Of a DNA stretch of 64,000 bases, positions 1-8,715 are shown piece after piece. The notes below the pieces were generated by a model. It worked only from the letters and a program-made list of their open reading frames with translations. It ran no database searches and was not told the DNA's origin. How positions within the stretch are numbered: position 1 is the stretch's first letter; every line of letters begins with the position of its first letter. Source of the DNA: Natroniella sp046097105 (GTDB lineage Bacteria; Bacillota; Halanaerobiia; Halobacteroidales; Halobacteroidaceae). The stretch lies in contig NZ_CP175562.1 of the NCBI RefSeq assembly GCF_046097105.1, positions 124,001 through 188,000 of the forward strand. The letters are read 5' to 3'. Both the position numbers and the translations under genes were made by a program.

Positions 1-1184
1 TTTCTGTTCGTGATAATAAGTTTTATTCAATTAATGCTAAAGCGGTAATCTGTGCTACTGGTGGAGCGGCAGGAATCTATCGACCCAATAACCCTGGCCA
101 GGCACGCCATAAAATGTGGTATCCACCATTTAATACTGGAGCAGGTTATGCTATGGGTTTAAGAGCTGGAGCGGAGATGACAACCTTCGAGATGAGATTT
201 ATTGCTTTACGGGTTAAAGATGTCATTTCTCCAACAGGAACGATTGCTCAAGGGTTTAATGCTCGACAGGTTAATGCTTTAGGAGAAGAGTATCAGACTA
301 ATTATGAGAAAAATACTACTCCCTTACGCTTATATGCTACTGTGGAAGAGAACAAAGCAGGGCGTGGGCCATGTTATTTGGATATTACCCATTTAGATAC
401 GCAAGAAAATCAAAAGATTAAAGAGATGTTTTTGAATATGTCACCAGGAATTCTCTTGAAGTGGGCTGATCGAGAGATAGAACCACAGGACGAACCGGTT
501 GAAATTTGTGGAACAGAACCATATTTGGTTGGTGGTCATGCTCAGGCAGGTTATTGGATTAATACTGATCGGCATACTACTTTAGAAGGTTTATATGCTG
601 CTGGTGATGTGGCTGGAGGAGCCCCTAAAAAGTATGTTACAGGTGCTATGGCTGAGGCTGAGATTGCAGTCTTAGATGCATTAGAGTATATTAAAGGAGT
701 TGCTTTGAGAGAAAAATCTCAGTCCGAACAGTTGACTAAAGAATTTGAGCGAGTCTATGCTCCATTACAGCGAAAAGAAGGTGTTGGCCCGGCTGAACTT
801 GAAGAGCGATTACAGAAGATAATGGATGAATATGCTGGTGGAGTGGGTACAAATTATGAGTTACATCAGGAAAAGTTATTACAGGCTAGAAAATTATTAA
901 GAGTATTAGAGCAGGATTTAGGTTCTATTCAAGCTGAAAACTTACACCAATTACTACAAGTCCACGAGGTAATTGACCGTGTTATTGTAGCTCGCGTCTT
1001 GGTTGAACATTTATTATATAGAAAAGAGACCCGCTGGAAGTCTTATCAACAGCGGATTGATTATCCTCAGCGTGATGATCAAAATTGGTTTATATTTGTT
1101 AACTCTGTTTATGATCAGCAGACTGGAAAGGTTAAAATCTTGGAAAGAGAACCTATTGAATTGGGTGATTTAGATGTCAGTTAG
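1..1184 (+). CDS. aprA: Adenylylsulfate reductase-like flavoprotein, alpha subunit (5' truncated by window)
   Basis: The reading frame is open from base 3, so the gene starts upstream of the window; about 393 residues are visible. The visible part carries a CATGG stretch typical of the FAD-binding fold, a GRGPCYLDI segment in the middle, and a C-terminal AAGDVAGG motif, all typical of the fumarate reductase/AprA flavoprotein superfamily. The next gene is a convincing AprB homologue, so I read this as AprA-like, a cytoplasmic FAD subunit that in sulfate reducers interconverts APS and sulfite plus AMP. The gene overlaps the ferredoxin gene by 11 bases, indicating translational coupling. No sat or qmo genes are in view, so the actual reaction is not proven; a fumarate reductase-like or sulfite-related role is possible. 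Confidence 0.72.
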   Translation, partial: SVRDNKFYSINAKAVICATGGAAGIYRPNNPGQARHKMWYPPFNTGAGYAMGLRAGAEMTTFEMRFIALRVKDVISPTGTIAQGFNARQVNALGEEYQTNYEKNTTPLRLYATVEENKAGRGPCYLDITHLDTQENQKIKEMFLNMSPGILLKWADREIEPQDEPVEICGTEPYLVGGHAQAGYWINTDRHTTLEGLYAAGDVAGGAPKKYVTGAMAEAEIAVLDALEYIKGVALREKSQSEQLTKEFERVYAPLQRKEGVGPAELEERLQKIMDEYAGGVGTNYELHQEKLLQARKLLRVLEQDLGSIQAENLHQLLQVHEVIDRVIVARVLVEHLLYRKETRWKSYQQRIDYPQRDDQNWFIFVNSVYDQQTGKVKILEREPIELGDLDVS

Positions 1185-1491
1185 AATCAATCATAAATTA
1201 TGTAATGGTTGTGGTCAACGGAAAGGGTCATTATGTATTAGAGTTTGCCCTGGGAATTTATTATATAAAAATAAAAGTAACAAAGCAGAAATTAGAGAAA
1301 GGCGGGATTGCTGGGACTGTGCTGCTTGTGTTAAAGAATGTCCACAGCAAGCAATCGAGCTCTATTTACCAGCTGAAATAGGTGGCAGAGGTTCTACATT
1401 ACAAGCTAAACAGAAGAAGGATAAACTTATCTGGCAGTTGAAGAAGGTAGATGGTTCTTGTGAAGAGTTTGAAATTAAAATTGAAGAGTAG
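1174..1491 (+). CDS. aprB: Adenylylsulfate reductase-like ferredoxin, beta subunit
   Basis: A 105-residue iron-sulfur protein. The first cluster motif is C-x2-C-x7-C-x3-CP (CNGCGQRKGSLCIRVCP), the second C-x2-C-x2-C-x3-CP (CWDCAACVKECP). The unusual x7 spacing and the C-terminal beta tail (LIWQLKK then EEFEIKI) resemble AprB of sulfate reducers rather than ordinary bacterial ferredoxins. It would pass electrons to or from the FAD of the overlapping alpha subunit. The ATG lies inside the end of the upstream gene. A terminator follows, so aprAB ends a transcription unit that began upstream. Assignment to the AprB family is fairly firm; the physiological reaction is inferred. Confidence 0.75.
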   Translation: MSVRINHKLCNGCGQRKGSLCIRVCPGNLLYKNKSNKAEIRERRDCWDCAACVKECPQQAIELYLPAEIGGRGSTLQAKQKKDKLIWQLKKVDGSCEEFEIKIEE

Positions 1492-1501
1492 CTAAAGTAA
1501 A

Positions 1502-1530
1502 GGCGCGGGCCAACCGCGTCTTTATTTGTT
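1502..1530 (+). terminator. Rho-independent terminator after the aprAB-like genes
   Basis: A 7-bp GC-rich stem (GGCGCGG with CCGCGTC, one G.T pair) closes a 5-base loop and is followed by TTTATTTG. The loop and 5' arm contain one copy of the over-represented GGGCCAA word (1507-1513). Confidence 0.75.
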
Positions 1531-1610
1531 TATAGTAAAGCTATATATAAATATTTTCTTAAAGGTTGGTTATATTATTAGTAGCTTTATTTTTAGAAAG
1601 GAGGTTAATA

Positions 1611-2840
1611 ATGGGAGGAAAAAGAAACTTAGCCATAAGCTTTTTGGTTTTAGCAGTTGTAATAGGAGGTCTGATAATTTATGATCGTCAAGAACCTGCA
1701 CCTGATGAAGAGCCAGTAGCAGAGATGATATTAGAGCCTGAGCACTGGCAAGATGAGCACCCTGCTATCTATGCTTCTTATATGAGAAATTCAAATGAAG
1801 CAGATGATCAGATTGAATTTGGTGGAGATCAGCAGATTGATTATATAGAGAAGTATCCGGATATTAAAGTGCTTTATGAAGGGTTTGGATTCAGTAAAGA
1901 GTATTTTTCAGCTCGGGGTCATCTTCATACTTTAGAAGATGTTTTAGCAATTGAGCGACCTAAGCCAGGAGCATCTTGTCTAGCTTGTAAGACAGCTGCT
2001 TATGAGGGCATGTATGAGGAGTATGGAGAAGAACTCTTCGCTATGGATTTTGATGAGATGGGAGCAGAGGCAGAACATCCTATAACTTGTTATAGTTGTC
2101 ACCGTAATGATCCAGGTGAGATTCATGTAACGGTTCCTCATGCTGAAGAAGGATTTAAAAAGCTGGATTTTGAGATAGCAGAAGGTAATAGAAATTGTGC
2201 TCAATGCCATGTTAATTACTATTTTGAACCGGAGACTAAAGCTATTGTGTTACCGTGGGAAGAGGGATTAACTCTAGAAGATATTGAAAAATATTCAGAT
2301 GAGCGTGAGATTGCAGATTGGGAGCATCCAAGAACAGGAACTCCGTTGCTTAAAATTCAGCATCCTGAATATGAGATGTATCGTAATAGCACTCATGATC
2401 AGCTAGGAATGGACTGTGCCTCTTGTCATATGCCTACTGTTGAAGATGAGGAAGGGGAAGAGTATGTATCTCACTGGTGGACCAGCCCGCTTAAGACGAC
2501 AGAAGAGTCTTGTCTTGGTTGTCATGGAGGAGAGCATAGTGCAGAAAGCCTTGAAGAATGGGTAAATGAATTACAACAAGAAGTAGAGGATAAGCAGTTA
2601 GAAGCTAGTAGCTTATTAGTAGAACTTGTTGAAGAATTAGCTACCAAGATAGAAAATGAGCAATTAGATGAAGAAACGATCGAAGAAGTAAGGTCGATAC
2701 ATCGTAGATCACAGTTGCGTTGGGACTTCATTTTTGCTGAAAATAGTACTGGATCTCATAATTTTGATTTGGCCCATAAGCATCTAGATGAAGCAATTGA
2801 ATTAGCTAAAGAAGGACTTGAAATAATGAAAGGTAATTAA
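1611..2840 (+). CDS. nrfA: Ammonia-forming cytochrome c nitrite reductase
   Basis: A 409-residue pentahaem cytochrome c that reduces nitrite to ammonium outside the cytoplasmic membrane. Haem motifs in order: CLACK near residue 123 (the lysine-ligated catalytic haem that defines NrfA), CYSCH near 160, CAQCH near 196, CASCH near 269 and CLGCH near 301. The active-site tyrosine segment (NYYF) follows the third haem and the distal histidine lies in KIQHPEYE. The N-terminus has one hydrophobic segment (residues 7-23) with no obvious cleavage site, so it may be anchored. The ATG at 1611 is chosen because AGGAGGT lies just upstream. No nrfH is visible, so the quinol-side partner is unknown. In the position of the glutamate that helps bind calcium in the Wolinella/E. 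coli enzymes there is an asparagine. Confidence 0.93.
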   Translation: MGGKRNLAISFLVLAVVIGGLIIYDRQEPAPDEEPVAEMILEPEHWQDEHPAIYASYMRNSNEADDQIEFGGDQQIDYIEKYPDIKVLYEGFGFSKEYFSARGHLHTLEDVLAIERPKPGASCLACKTAAYEGMYEEYGEELFAMDFDEMGAEAEHPITCYSCHRNDPGEIHVTVPHAEEGFKKLDFEIAEGNRNCAQCHVNYYFEPETKAIVLPWEEGLTLEDIEKYSDEREIADWEHPRTGTPLLKIQHPEYEMYRNSTHDQLGMDCASCHMPTVEDEEGEEYVSHWWTSPLKTTEESCLGCHGGEHSAESLEEWVNELQQEVEDKQLEASSLLVELVEELATKIENEQLDEETIEEVRSIHRRSQLRWDFIFAENSTGSHNFDLAHKHLDEAIELAKEGLEIMKGN

Positions 2841-2859
2841 ATAAATAGTAAGTAGTTTA

Positions 2860-2895
2860 AAGGAGAGGTTTAGGAAGAGTTTTAAATCTCTCCTT
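2860..2895 (+). terminator. Hairpin after nrfA (weak terminator candidate); rest of the 2841-3155 gap is empty
   Basis: AAGGAGAG pairs with CTCCTT-type sequence at 2888-2895 to make an 8-bp stem just after nrfA, but only a short T/A-rich tail follows. The remaining AT-rich sequence to 3155 shows no convincing gene or promoter. Confidence 0.4.
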
Positions 2896-3155
2896 ATATA
2901 CAGTTTTAATCTTGTACTTATTGTACGATTGAATTGAAAATAAAGGTTGTGTAGAAAGCATGAACAAACATACTAAGATATGAGCAATATTATATAAGAG
3001 GTAATCTAAGTTGTTATAATTAGAGTACAGGTTGTGATTAAAATTACTTTCTAGATTAACTTAATTAGAAAACTCGACAATTTAGATATCTACTAAGTAG
3101 TATGATAAAATTTGTAGTGAGAGTATTAACTTTTTTGATAAGGGAGTGACTAACT

Positions 3156-4355
3156 ATGATTGGAGTATCTAAGTTATTAGGTGGTAAGGATAGATTTGGT
3201 GATAAATTACGTTATAGTACAGAGTCAAAAGGGCAACAGCATGGTACTAAAAAGGATAAAGGGCCAGTTGTAGTTTGGAATATGACTAGAACTTGTAATT
3301 TAAGTTGTACTCATTGTTATTCCGACTCTGATTATAAGGATTATAGTGGTGAACTAACAACTACTGAAGCAAAAAAATTCATTGATGATTTAGCAGACTT
3401 TAATGTACCAGTTTTATTATTTTCAGGGGGTGAACCATTACTTAGAAAGGATATTTTTGAACTAGCTGACTATACTGCTCAAAAAGGAATTAGACCGACC
3501 ATTTCAACCAATGGAACCTTAATTAGTAGAGATATTGCTCGGAGATTAAAGGATATAGGGGTAGGTTATGTAGGAATCAGTCTAGATGGAATGGAAGCGA
3601 CTAATGATCGGTTTCGAGGTAAAAAGGGAGCTTTTAAAGAGGCATTAAAAGGGATTCATAACTGTTTAGAGATTGATCAAAAGGTAGGTTTGCGGTTTAC
3701 TATTAATCGCCATAACTATCAAGAGGTAGGGCAAATCTTTGACTTACTAGAAAAGGAGAATATTCCTCGTGCCTGTTTTTATCATTTAGTATATTCTGGA
3801 CGAGGGAGTGAAATGGTTAAAGAAGATATTTCCTTACAACAGTCACGGGAAGTAATGGATTTAATTATAGAACGGACTTTAGATTTTCAAAAAAGGGGTC
3901 TTGACAAAGAGATTTTAACTGTCGATAATCATGCTGATGGAATTTATACTTACTTAAAGATGAAGAAAGAGGCTCCAGCTAAGGCAGAGAAAATTTTGGA
4001 GTTATTACAGCGAAATGGTGGAAATAGAACAGGAATTGCGATTGCCAATGTTGATTGGAAAGGCTATGTTCATCCTGACCAATTTACTCAAAATCATACC
4101 TTTGGTAATATTAGAGAAAGAAAGTTCAGTGAAATTTGGACTGATAGTTCCCAAAACAATATTTTATCTGGGTTGAAGGATCGGAAGAACTTATTAAAAG
4201 GTCGTTGTAGTAAGTGTAAGTGGTTAGAAGTCTGTAATGGGAATTTTAGAGCCCGTGCTGAAGCGATTCATGGAGATTTTTGGCATGAAGATCCAGCTTG
4301 TTACCTGACTGATGAGGAAGTTGGATTAGCAAAAAATAATATAGTGTCTCTTTAA
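3156..4355 (+). CDS. ahbC: Radical SAM 12,18-didecarboxysiroheme deacetylase (NirJ1-type)
   Basis: A 399-residue radical SAM/SPASM protein. CNLSCTHC near residues 47-54 gives the CxxxCxxC cluster motif, FSGGEPL the SAM-binding segment, and Cys residues near the C-terminus (CSKCKWLEVC) the SPASM auxiliary cluster. The N-terminus MIGVSKLL and VVVWNMTR are characteristic of NirJ1/AhbC. The enzyme removes the acetate side chains of didecarboxysiroheme to give Fe-coproporphyrin III. AhbD, AhbA and AhbB follow directly, so the haem branch from siroheme is complete here, next to the haem protein NrfA. The ATG has a GGGAGTG Shine-Dalgarno nearby. Confidence 0.88.
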   Translation: MIGVSKLLGGKDRFGDKLRYSTESKGQQHGTKKDKGPVVVWNMTRTCNLSCTHCYSDSDYKDYSGELTTTEAKKFIDDLADFNVPVLLFSGGEPLLRKDIFELADYTAQKGIRPTISTNGTLISRDIARRLKDIGVGYVGISLDGMEATNDRFRGKKGAFKEALKGIHNCLEIDQKVGLRFTINRHNYQEVGQIFDLLEKENIPRACFYHLVYSGRGSEMVKEDISLQQSREVMDLIIERTLDFQKRGLDKEILTVDNHADGIYTYLKMKKEAPAKAEKILELLQRNGGNRTGIAIANVDWKGYVHPDQFTQNHTFGNIRERKFSEIWTDSSQNNILSGLKDRKNLLKGRCSKCKWLEVCNGNFRARAEAIHGDFWHEDPACYLTDEEVGLAKNNIVSL

Positions 4356-4487
4356 AAAAAGCGCTGAATATTCAATGTTGAAGAATGAATAAAAAATTAA
4401 TATATTCTTTTTCTAATGAACTTGAATTTTATTATTAAATGTTAAATATTAATTATTAAATACTTTTAATTGAAGGAGGAAAAATTA

Positions 4488-5483
4488 GTGATTATTTCTT
4501 GGAATACTACTAAAGAGTGCAATTTATATTGTAAGCACTGTTATCGTGATTCAGGGCCAAAAGAGAAAGGGCCAGATGAATTAACTACTAGCGAAGGTAA
4601 AAAGTTATTAACTGAAATAGCTAAAGCTGGCTTTAAGATTATGATTTTTAGTGGTGGAGAACCATTACTACGAGATGATATATATCAGTTAGTTGAACAT
4701 GCAGCCCAATTAGGTATGCGTCCTGTTTTTGGAACTAATGGAATGTATATTACTGAAGAGGTTGCTTACAAGCTAAAAGAAGTTGGAGCTGCCGGAATGG
4801 GAATCAGTTTAGATAGTGTTGAACCTAAAGTACATGATCAATTTAGACAAGTGGAAGGTGCTTGGAAGAAAGCTGTAACCGGTATTAAAAACTGTATCAA
4901 AGCAGGGTTAGGGGTTCAGGTGAATACTACGATCAGTGATTTTAATTATGATGAATTTGAGGAGATTACCGATTTTGCAATTGAGCTGGGGGCCAAAGCT
5001 CATCATCCATTCTTTTTGGTACCTACGGGTAGAGGAAAGGAGATTGAACAGGACTCAGTTCGTGCCAACAGATATCATCAAATGATTGAGCGGATTATGG
5101 AAAAACAAAAGGAGGTTGAGATTGAGCTGAAACCGACTTGTGCCCCACAGTTTATGGCAGTAGCTAAAGAGAAGGAAATGAATATGAGATTTACTCGAGG
5201 CTGTTTAGCAGGGACTGATTACTGTTGTATCTTACCTAATGGAGATGTACATATTTGCCCTTATTTGCCGGTCAAGGTAGGTAATGTCAAAGAGACACCT
5301 TTTTCTGAAATATGGGCTGAAGCTGAAATTTTTGAAGAATTAAGAACAATGGATTATAAGGGTAGTTGTGATGGCTGTCAGCATATTGAAATTTGTGGAG
5401 GTTGTCGAGCAAGGGCTTATTATTACTCAGATGGTGATTATATGGCTGGAGAGCCTTGGTGTAATCGAGGTGGTTGTAGATGA
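4488..5483 (+). CDS. ahbD: Radical SAM haem b synthase (NirJ2-type)
   Basis: A 331-residue radical SAM/SPASM protein with CNLYCKHC near residue 10, FSGGEPL and C-terminal clusters (CDGCQHIEICGGC). It should oxidatively decarboxylate the propionates of Fe-coproporphyrin III to give haem b. The GTG at 4488 is chosen because AAGGAGG sits 8 bases upstream and the protein then begins MIISWNTT, as is usual for the family; a longer frame would start inside that ribosome binding site. Its stop overlaps the ahbA start (ATGA). A 132-base AT-rich gap separates it from ahbC. Confidence 0.88.
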   Translation: MIISWNTTKECNLYCKHCYRDSGPKEKGPDELTTSEGKKLLTEIAKAGFKIMIFSGGEPLLRDDIYQLVEHAAQLGMRPVFGTNGMYITEEVAYKLKEVGAAGMGISLDSVEPKVHDQFRQVEGAWKKAVTGIKNCIKAGLGVQVNTTISDFNYDEFEEITDFAIELGAKAHHPFFLVPTGRGKEIEQDSVRANRYHQMIERIMEKQKEVEIELKPTCAPQFMAVAKEKEMNMRFTRGCLAGTDYCCILPNGDVHICPYLPVKVGNVKETPFSEIWAEAEIFEELRTMDYKGSCDGCQHIEICGGCRARAYYYSDGDYMAGEPWCNRGGCR

Positions 5484-5983
5484 GAGAAGAGTTAGGTGAA
5501 TTAGATAGGAAGTTATTGACTTTAGCTCAACGTGAATTTCCTTTAGATTCTAGACCATATCAAAGATTAGGAGAAGAGGTAGGCTTGAGTGAGCAAGAAG
5601 TGATTGAGCGAATTAAAGAATTAAAAGAAGGCGGTTATATTCGTCGATTAGGTGCTATTTTTAGCTCTAAAAAACTAGGTTATGTTAGTACTTTAGTTGC
5701 TACTAAGGTAGCTGAAGAGGAGTTTTATCAAGTAGCGGAAAAGATCAACCAATACCGTGGGGTGACTCATAATTACCGGCGCAACCATGATTTCAATCTC
5801 TGGTTTACCTTAATTGCTCCTGATCAAGCTAGTTTAGAGAAACAGTTAGCTGAGATTGAGATTTTACAAGGAGTTAAAGTGTTGCGTAACCTACCTGCGG
5901 AGCGATTTTATAAATTAGGAGTTAAGCTGAATTTAGAAAAGGAGGGCCAACAAGGTGAAAAGAGAAATAAGTCAGCTAGATAA
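5480..5983 (+). CDS. ahbA: Siroheme decarboxylase alpha subunit (Lrp/AsnC-like)
   Basis: A 167-residue protein with an N-terminal winged-helix region (about residues 5-60) and a C-terminal AsnC-like domain carrying the segment VTHNYRRNHDFNLWFT, the signature of AhbA/NirD-L siroheme decarboxylases. With AhbB it removes two carboxylates from siroheme. It overlaps ahbD by 4 bases and ahbB by 29 bases, so the three are translationally coupled. It could be misread as a transcriptional regulator; the haem context and this motif argue for an enzyme. Confidence 0.87.
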   Translation: MREELGELDRKLLTLAQREFPLDSRPYQRLGEEVGLSEQEVIERIKELKEGGYIRRLGAIFSSKKLGYVSTLVATKVAEEEFYQVAEKINQYRGVTHNYRRNHDFNLWFTLIAPDQASLEKQLAEIEILQGVKVLRNLPAERFYKLGVKLNLEKEGQQGEKRNKSAR

Positions 5984-6440
5984 GGAGATTATTAGATCAG
6001 TTCAAGAGGAGTTACCTTTAATTAAACGCCCTTATCAGAAGATAGCAGATGAACTTGAAATTAGCGAAGAAGAGTTGTTGGCCCGCTTAAAGCAGTTAAA
6101 GGAAGAAGGAAGGCTACGTCGAATGGGAGTTATTCTTTATCATCGCCAAGCTGGTTATCAATTTAATGGGATGGGAGCTTGGGTAGTAGCCCCTGAACGG
6201 CGTGAAAAAGTAGGGGAGTTAGTGACTAGTTATGAAGAGATCAGCCATGTCTATCAGCGGCCAACCTATCCTGATTGGCCATATAGCCTCTTTACGATGA
6301 TCCATGGCCAGAGCCAATCAAAGGTTGAAGCGGTTGCTCAAAAAATTTCAGAGCAGACAGGGATTACTGAATATAAGATATTATATAGTATAGAAGAATT
6401 GAAGAAGACGAGTATGAAATATTTTTGTGAAGGAGATTAA
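5955..6440 (+). CDS. ahbB: Siroheme decarboxylase beta subunit (Lrp/AsnC-like)
   Basis: A 161-residue partner of AhbA. The segment ISHVYQRPTYPDWPYS is the hallmark of AhbB. The GTG at 5955 lies 8 bases after GGAGGG within the end of ahbA, and that ribosome binding site runs into a copy of GGGCCAAC (5944-5951). It ends the ahbC-D-A-B group; a hairpin terminator follows. The haem made here would feed the cytochrome c maturation genes downstream. Confidence 0.87.
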   Translation: MKREISQLDKEIIRSVQEELPLIKRPYQKIADELEISEEELLARLKQLKEEGRLRRMGVILYHRQAGYQFNGMGAWVVAPERREKVGELVTSYEEISHVYQRPTYPDWPYSLFTMIHGQSQSKVEAVAQKISEQTGITEYKILYSIEELKKTSMKYFCEGD

Positions 6441-6483
6441 ATCTTTAAAGTTCTTTAAAAATTGAATTAAAAGACTGGGTAAG

Positions 6484-6552
6484 CATAAGTTACTTTTCTT
6501 GACTTTTAGATAGAAAAGACCAACTTATGTTTTTATTTTTAGGTATAAATGA
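6484..6552 (+). terminator. Terminator after the ahb genes; 6441-6791 otherwise empty
   Basis: CATAAGTT (6484-6491) pairs with AACTTATG (6532-6539), with a second inner stem CTTTTCT/AGAAAAG, followed by a long T-rich run. The remaining sequence up to 6791 shows no gene that I can support. Confidence 0.65.
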
Positions 6553-6791
6553 TATATATTGATATCAACAAAATAATTATGAAATTATAGCATAAAGAGG
6601 TATTAAATTATCTGATTTAGTTAAGATATAGTTATAGAGTAATTATGTTAGAAGAGTTTAGTTAGTTAATCAGTTTGAGGGTAGGGAAGGTGGCCTGATA
6701 GAAATGAAGAGGTATTTAGTGGTTTGTTAGGTAGTGTGATAAGAGGCTTAATTTAGCTAAACGCAGTAATTAGCTTTAGGAGGAAGAGAGT

Positions 6792-7235
6792 GTGAGTAAA
6801 AAATTAAAGGTTAGAATTGGCTTGTTGCTATTAGCAGTAGGTGTTCTTTATCTAATTGTTACAGGAGTTAATAGCTTTTCTAGCTATTATTTGACTATCG
6901 AGGAGGTTTATGCAGAGGCGGAAGAGTTTTATAATCAACGACTTAAGGTATCTGGATTGATTGTAGGTGATTCGATAGATTGGAATTCTCAAGAGATAAA
7001 GTTGAAATTTAAAATTAAAGAAGGAGAAAAGACAGAGCAAAGAATCCCTATCAAATATCAAGGTGTTAAACCGGATAATTTTGAAGGTGGCCAAGCAGTT
7101 ATTGTGGAAGGTGAATTTGTTAATGGAGAGTATATAGCAGCTGATGAGTTATTAATTCAATGTCCCTCTAGATATGAAGCGGAGCTTAAAGAGAGGAGAG
7201 AGGAACATTCTGATCAGATAGAGCAAAATTTTTAA
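6792..7235 (+). CDS. ccmE: Cytochrome c maturation haem chaperone, cysteine type
   Basis: A 147-residue membrane-anchored OB-fold protein that carries haem from CcmC to CcmF. One N-terminal membrane segment (residues 7-27) is followed by the segment KVSGLIVG and an OB-fold core. The haem-binding site reads CPSRY (Cys124, Tyr128) where proteobacterial CcmE has HxxxY; the CxxxY variant is known from archaea and some sulfate reducers. A GTG start follows AGGAGGAAGAG. The rest of the ccm operon lies beyond an IS insertion, so ccmE is now physically separated from ccmF. Confidence 0.85.
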   Translation: MSKKLKVRIGLLLLAVGVLYLIVTGVNSFSSYYLTIEEVYAEAEEFYNQRLKVSGLIVGDSIDWNSQEIKLKFKIKEGEKTEQRIPIKYQGVKPDNFEGGQAVIVEGEFVNGEYIAADELLIQCPSRYEAELKERREEHSDQIEQNF

Positions 7236-7308
7236 AGTATTTAATACTGAATAATTAATATTTAATAATTAGAGAAGAAGTTAACTATTGGTCTTAAAAT
7301 TATTCAAT

Positions 7309-7317
7309 ATTAAATGT
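7309..7317. repeat. Left target-site duplication of the IS element
   Basis: ATTAAATGT immediately left of the IS end is repeated exactly at 8763-8771 on the right. The 9-base duplication is direct evidence of transposition. The target lies in an AT-rich intergenic motif (attaaatgttaat) that recurs upstream of many genes here. Confidence 0.9.
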
Positions 7318-7516
7318 CACTATCGTTGCATTGTTAAAAAATATAGATTTACTAACTCAACCAAATCAAATTAGTAATCAAAAATTTATAACTTAGTAGA
7401 CTTTTCAAAGTAATTATTACTTTGAAAGTAGTCCTTGTTCTATATTAAAAGTAAAATTTAGAATATATTTCTAGAAGAAATTCTATTAGCCTAGGGTTTT
7501 AGGTAGTAAAATTTTA

Positions 7517-8650
7517 TCAACTACTGTTAATCCATTTATTCCAATTGAAATCATTTGTTGTAACTGAACAAATGGAATACTTTATCTTTCTAGTGAGTTT
7601 AAGTAAACTCCCTTTGAATTTAGATTCTTTTTCAAGTAATTTTAAAATTAAAAATAAGATTACAGCACTATAAACCTGTGTTAAGACAGCATTTTTATTT
7701 TGTCCAAAAAAGTTCTTTATTTTTAGATGTTGCTTGATCCACTTGAAAAATAGCTCTATTTGCCATCGTTTTTTATATAGATAGGCTATTACATGAGCAT
7801 CCAAATCAAAGCGGTTAGTTAAAATATCAATACTTTTTTCATTGCCATTTCGATCAGTTGTTTTTACTCTAACTAATCTTATTTCCTGTTTCATTCTAGT
7901 TTTTGAAGTATGATCACCTAGCATTATATCAGCATCTAATATAACATTTGCTTCTTTATCTTTGGCATTTAAATCTAAAAATCTAATGATTTCAACTTTA
8001 GTATTAGATTTTGCTCTAGTTACAAAATAGATATCATTATCTATAAACTCATCAAACTTTTGATACTTTATATAAGCTCTATCAAAGAGATAAGTATAGC
8101 TAGGGTTAAAGGTCAGATTATCAAATATTTCTTTGTCATGAATTATAGCATCGCTTATTATTATATTTTCTGGGGCATTAGTATTCAAATCATATAAAGT
8201 ATGAAGTTTAATTCCACCTTTAGTGCTTCTAAATTTAGCCCAAGGAAATAATGACAAACATAAACTTATAGTTGAAGAATCTAAGATTTTCACAAAACCA
8301 ATTTCTTTTAAAGCTTCTTGAAGCCCCTTATTAGCGTTAAGCTTATCAAATAGGTGTTGGAAAATTTCAAAGAATATCTCATGAGGTCTACTTTCATTTT
8401 TACGAGATAACTGAGATTTGCTTATTTTAGGTAATGTTCTATTTAGTTGATTATTATTTTCTAAATCACAAATAAAATCTTCTAGACTTTCTTTTTTAGT
8501 AAGATGAAAATAAAGTAGGTATAATAGATGAACTTCTGTTGTTAATTTATGAACCTTATAATCTGAGTTATATTTATCAATTAGACCTTTCAAAAAGTTT
8601 CTATCAATAACATCTAGAAGTTTAGTCAAAAGTATGGTACAATTATTCAT
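7517..8650 (-). CDS. IS4-family DDE transposase
   Basis: A 377-residue transposase starting at the ATG behind AAAGGAGATGAAATC. Catalytic residues: Asp in KILDSSTI, Asp in YLFDRAYIKY and Glu in the Y-x2-R-x3-E-x6-K signature (YKKRWQIELFFKWIK) near residue 320. An N-terminal region about 100 residues long precedes the DDE fold, as in the IS4 subgroup with a DUF4372-like N-terminus. No frameshift or stop is visible, so the element may be active. Upstream, its ribosome binding site is part of a large inverted repeat (8659-8715). Confidence 0.9.
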   Translation of the reverse strand: MNNCTILLTKLLDVIDRNFLKGLIDKYNSDYKVHKLTTEVHLLYLLYFHLTKKESLEDFICDLENNNQLNRTLPKISKSQLSRKNESRPHEIFFEIFQHLFDKLNANKGLQEALKEIGFVKILDSSTISLCLSLFPWAKFRSTKGGIKLHTLYDLNTNAPENIIISDAIIHDKEIFDNLTFNPSYTYLFDRAYIKYQKFDEFIDNDIYFVTRAKSNTKVEIIRFLDLNAKDKEANVILDADIMLGDHTSKTRMKQEIRLVRVKTTDRNGNEKSIDILTNRFDLDAHVIAYLYKKRWQIELFFKWIKQHLKIKNFFGQNKNAVLTQVYSAVILFLILKLLEKESKFKGSLLKLTRKIKYSICSVTTNDFNWNKWINSS

Positions 8651-8658
8651 GATTTCAT

Positions 8659-8715
8659 CTCCTTTGATTTCATGGATTTTGTACTGGGGGGTACGTATCC
8701 ATTTAATCAAAGGAG
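8659..8715 (-). promoter_or_regulatory. Inverted repeat covering the transposase ribosome binding site
   Basis: On the + strand CTCCTTTGATT (8659-8669) is the exact complement of AATCAAAGGAG (8705-8715); inside it ATGGAT pairs with ATCCAT and GTAC with GTAC. In a minus-strand transcript that enters from outside the IS, the AAAGGAG ribosome binding site would be paired in this hairpin. A transcript starting inside the repeat would leave it free. This resembles the anti-readthrough hairpins known for other IS elements. Confidence 0.7.

Noticed and set aside
5480..6440. Two Lrp/AsnC transcriptional regulators
   Set aside because: Sequence signatures (THNYRRNHDFNLWFT and SHVYQRPTYPDWPYS) and linkage to ahbC and ahbD show siroheme decarboxylase.
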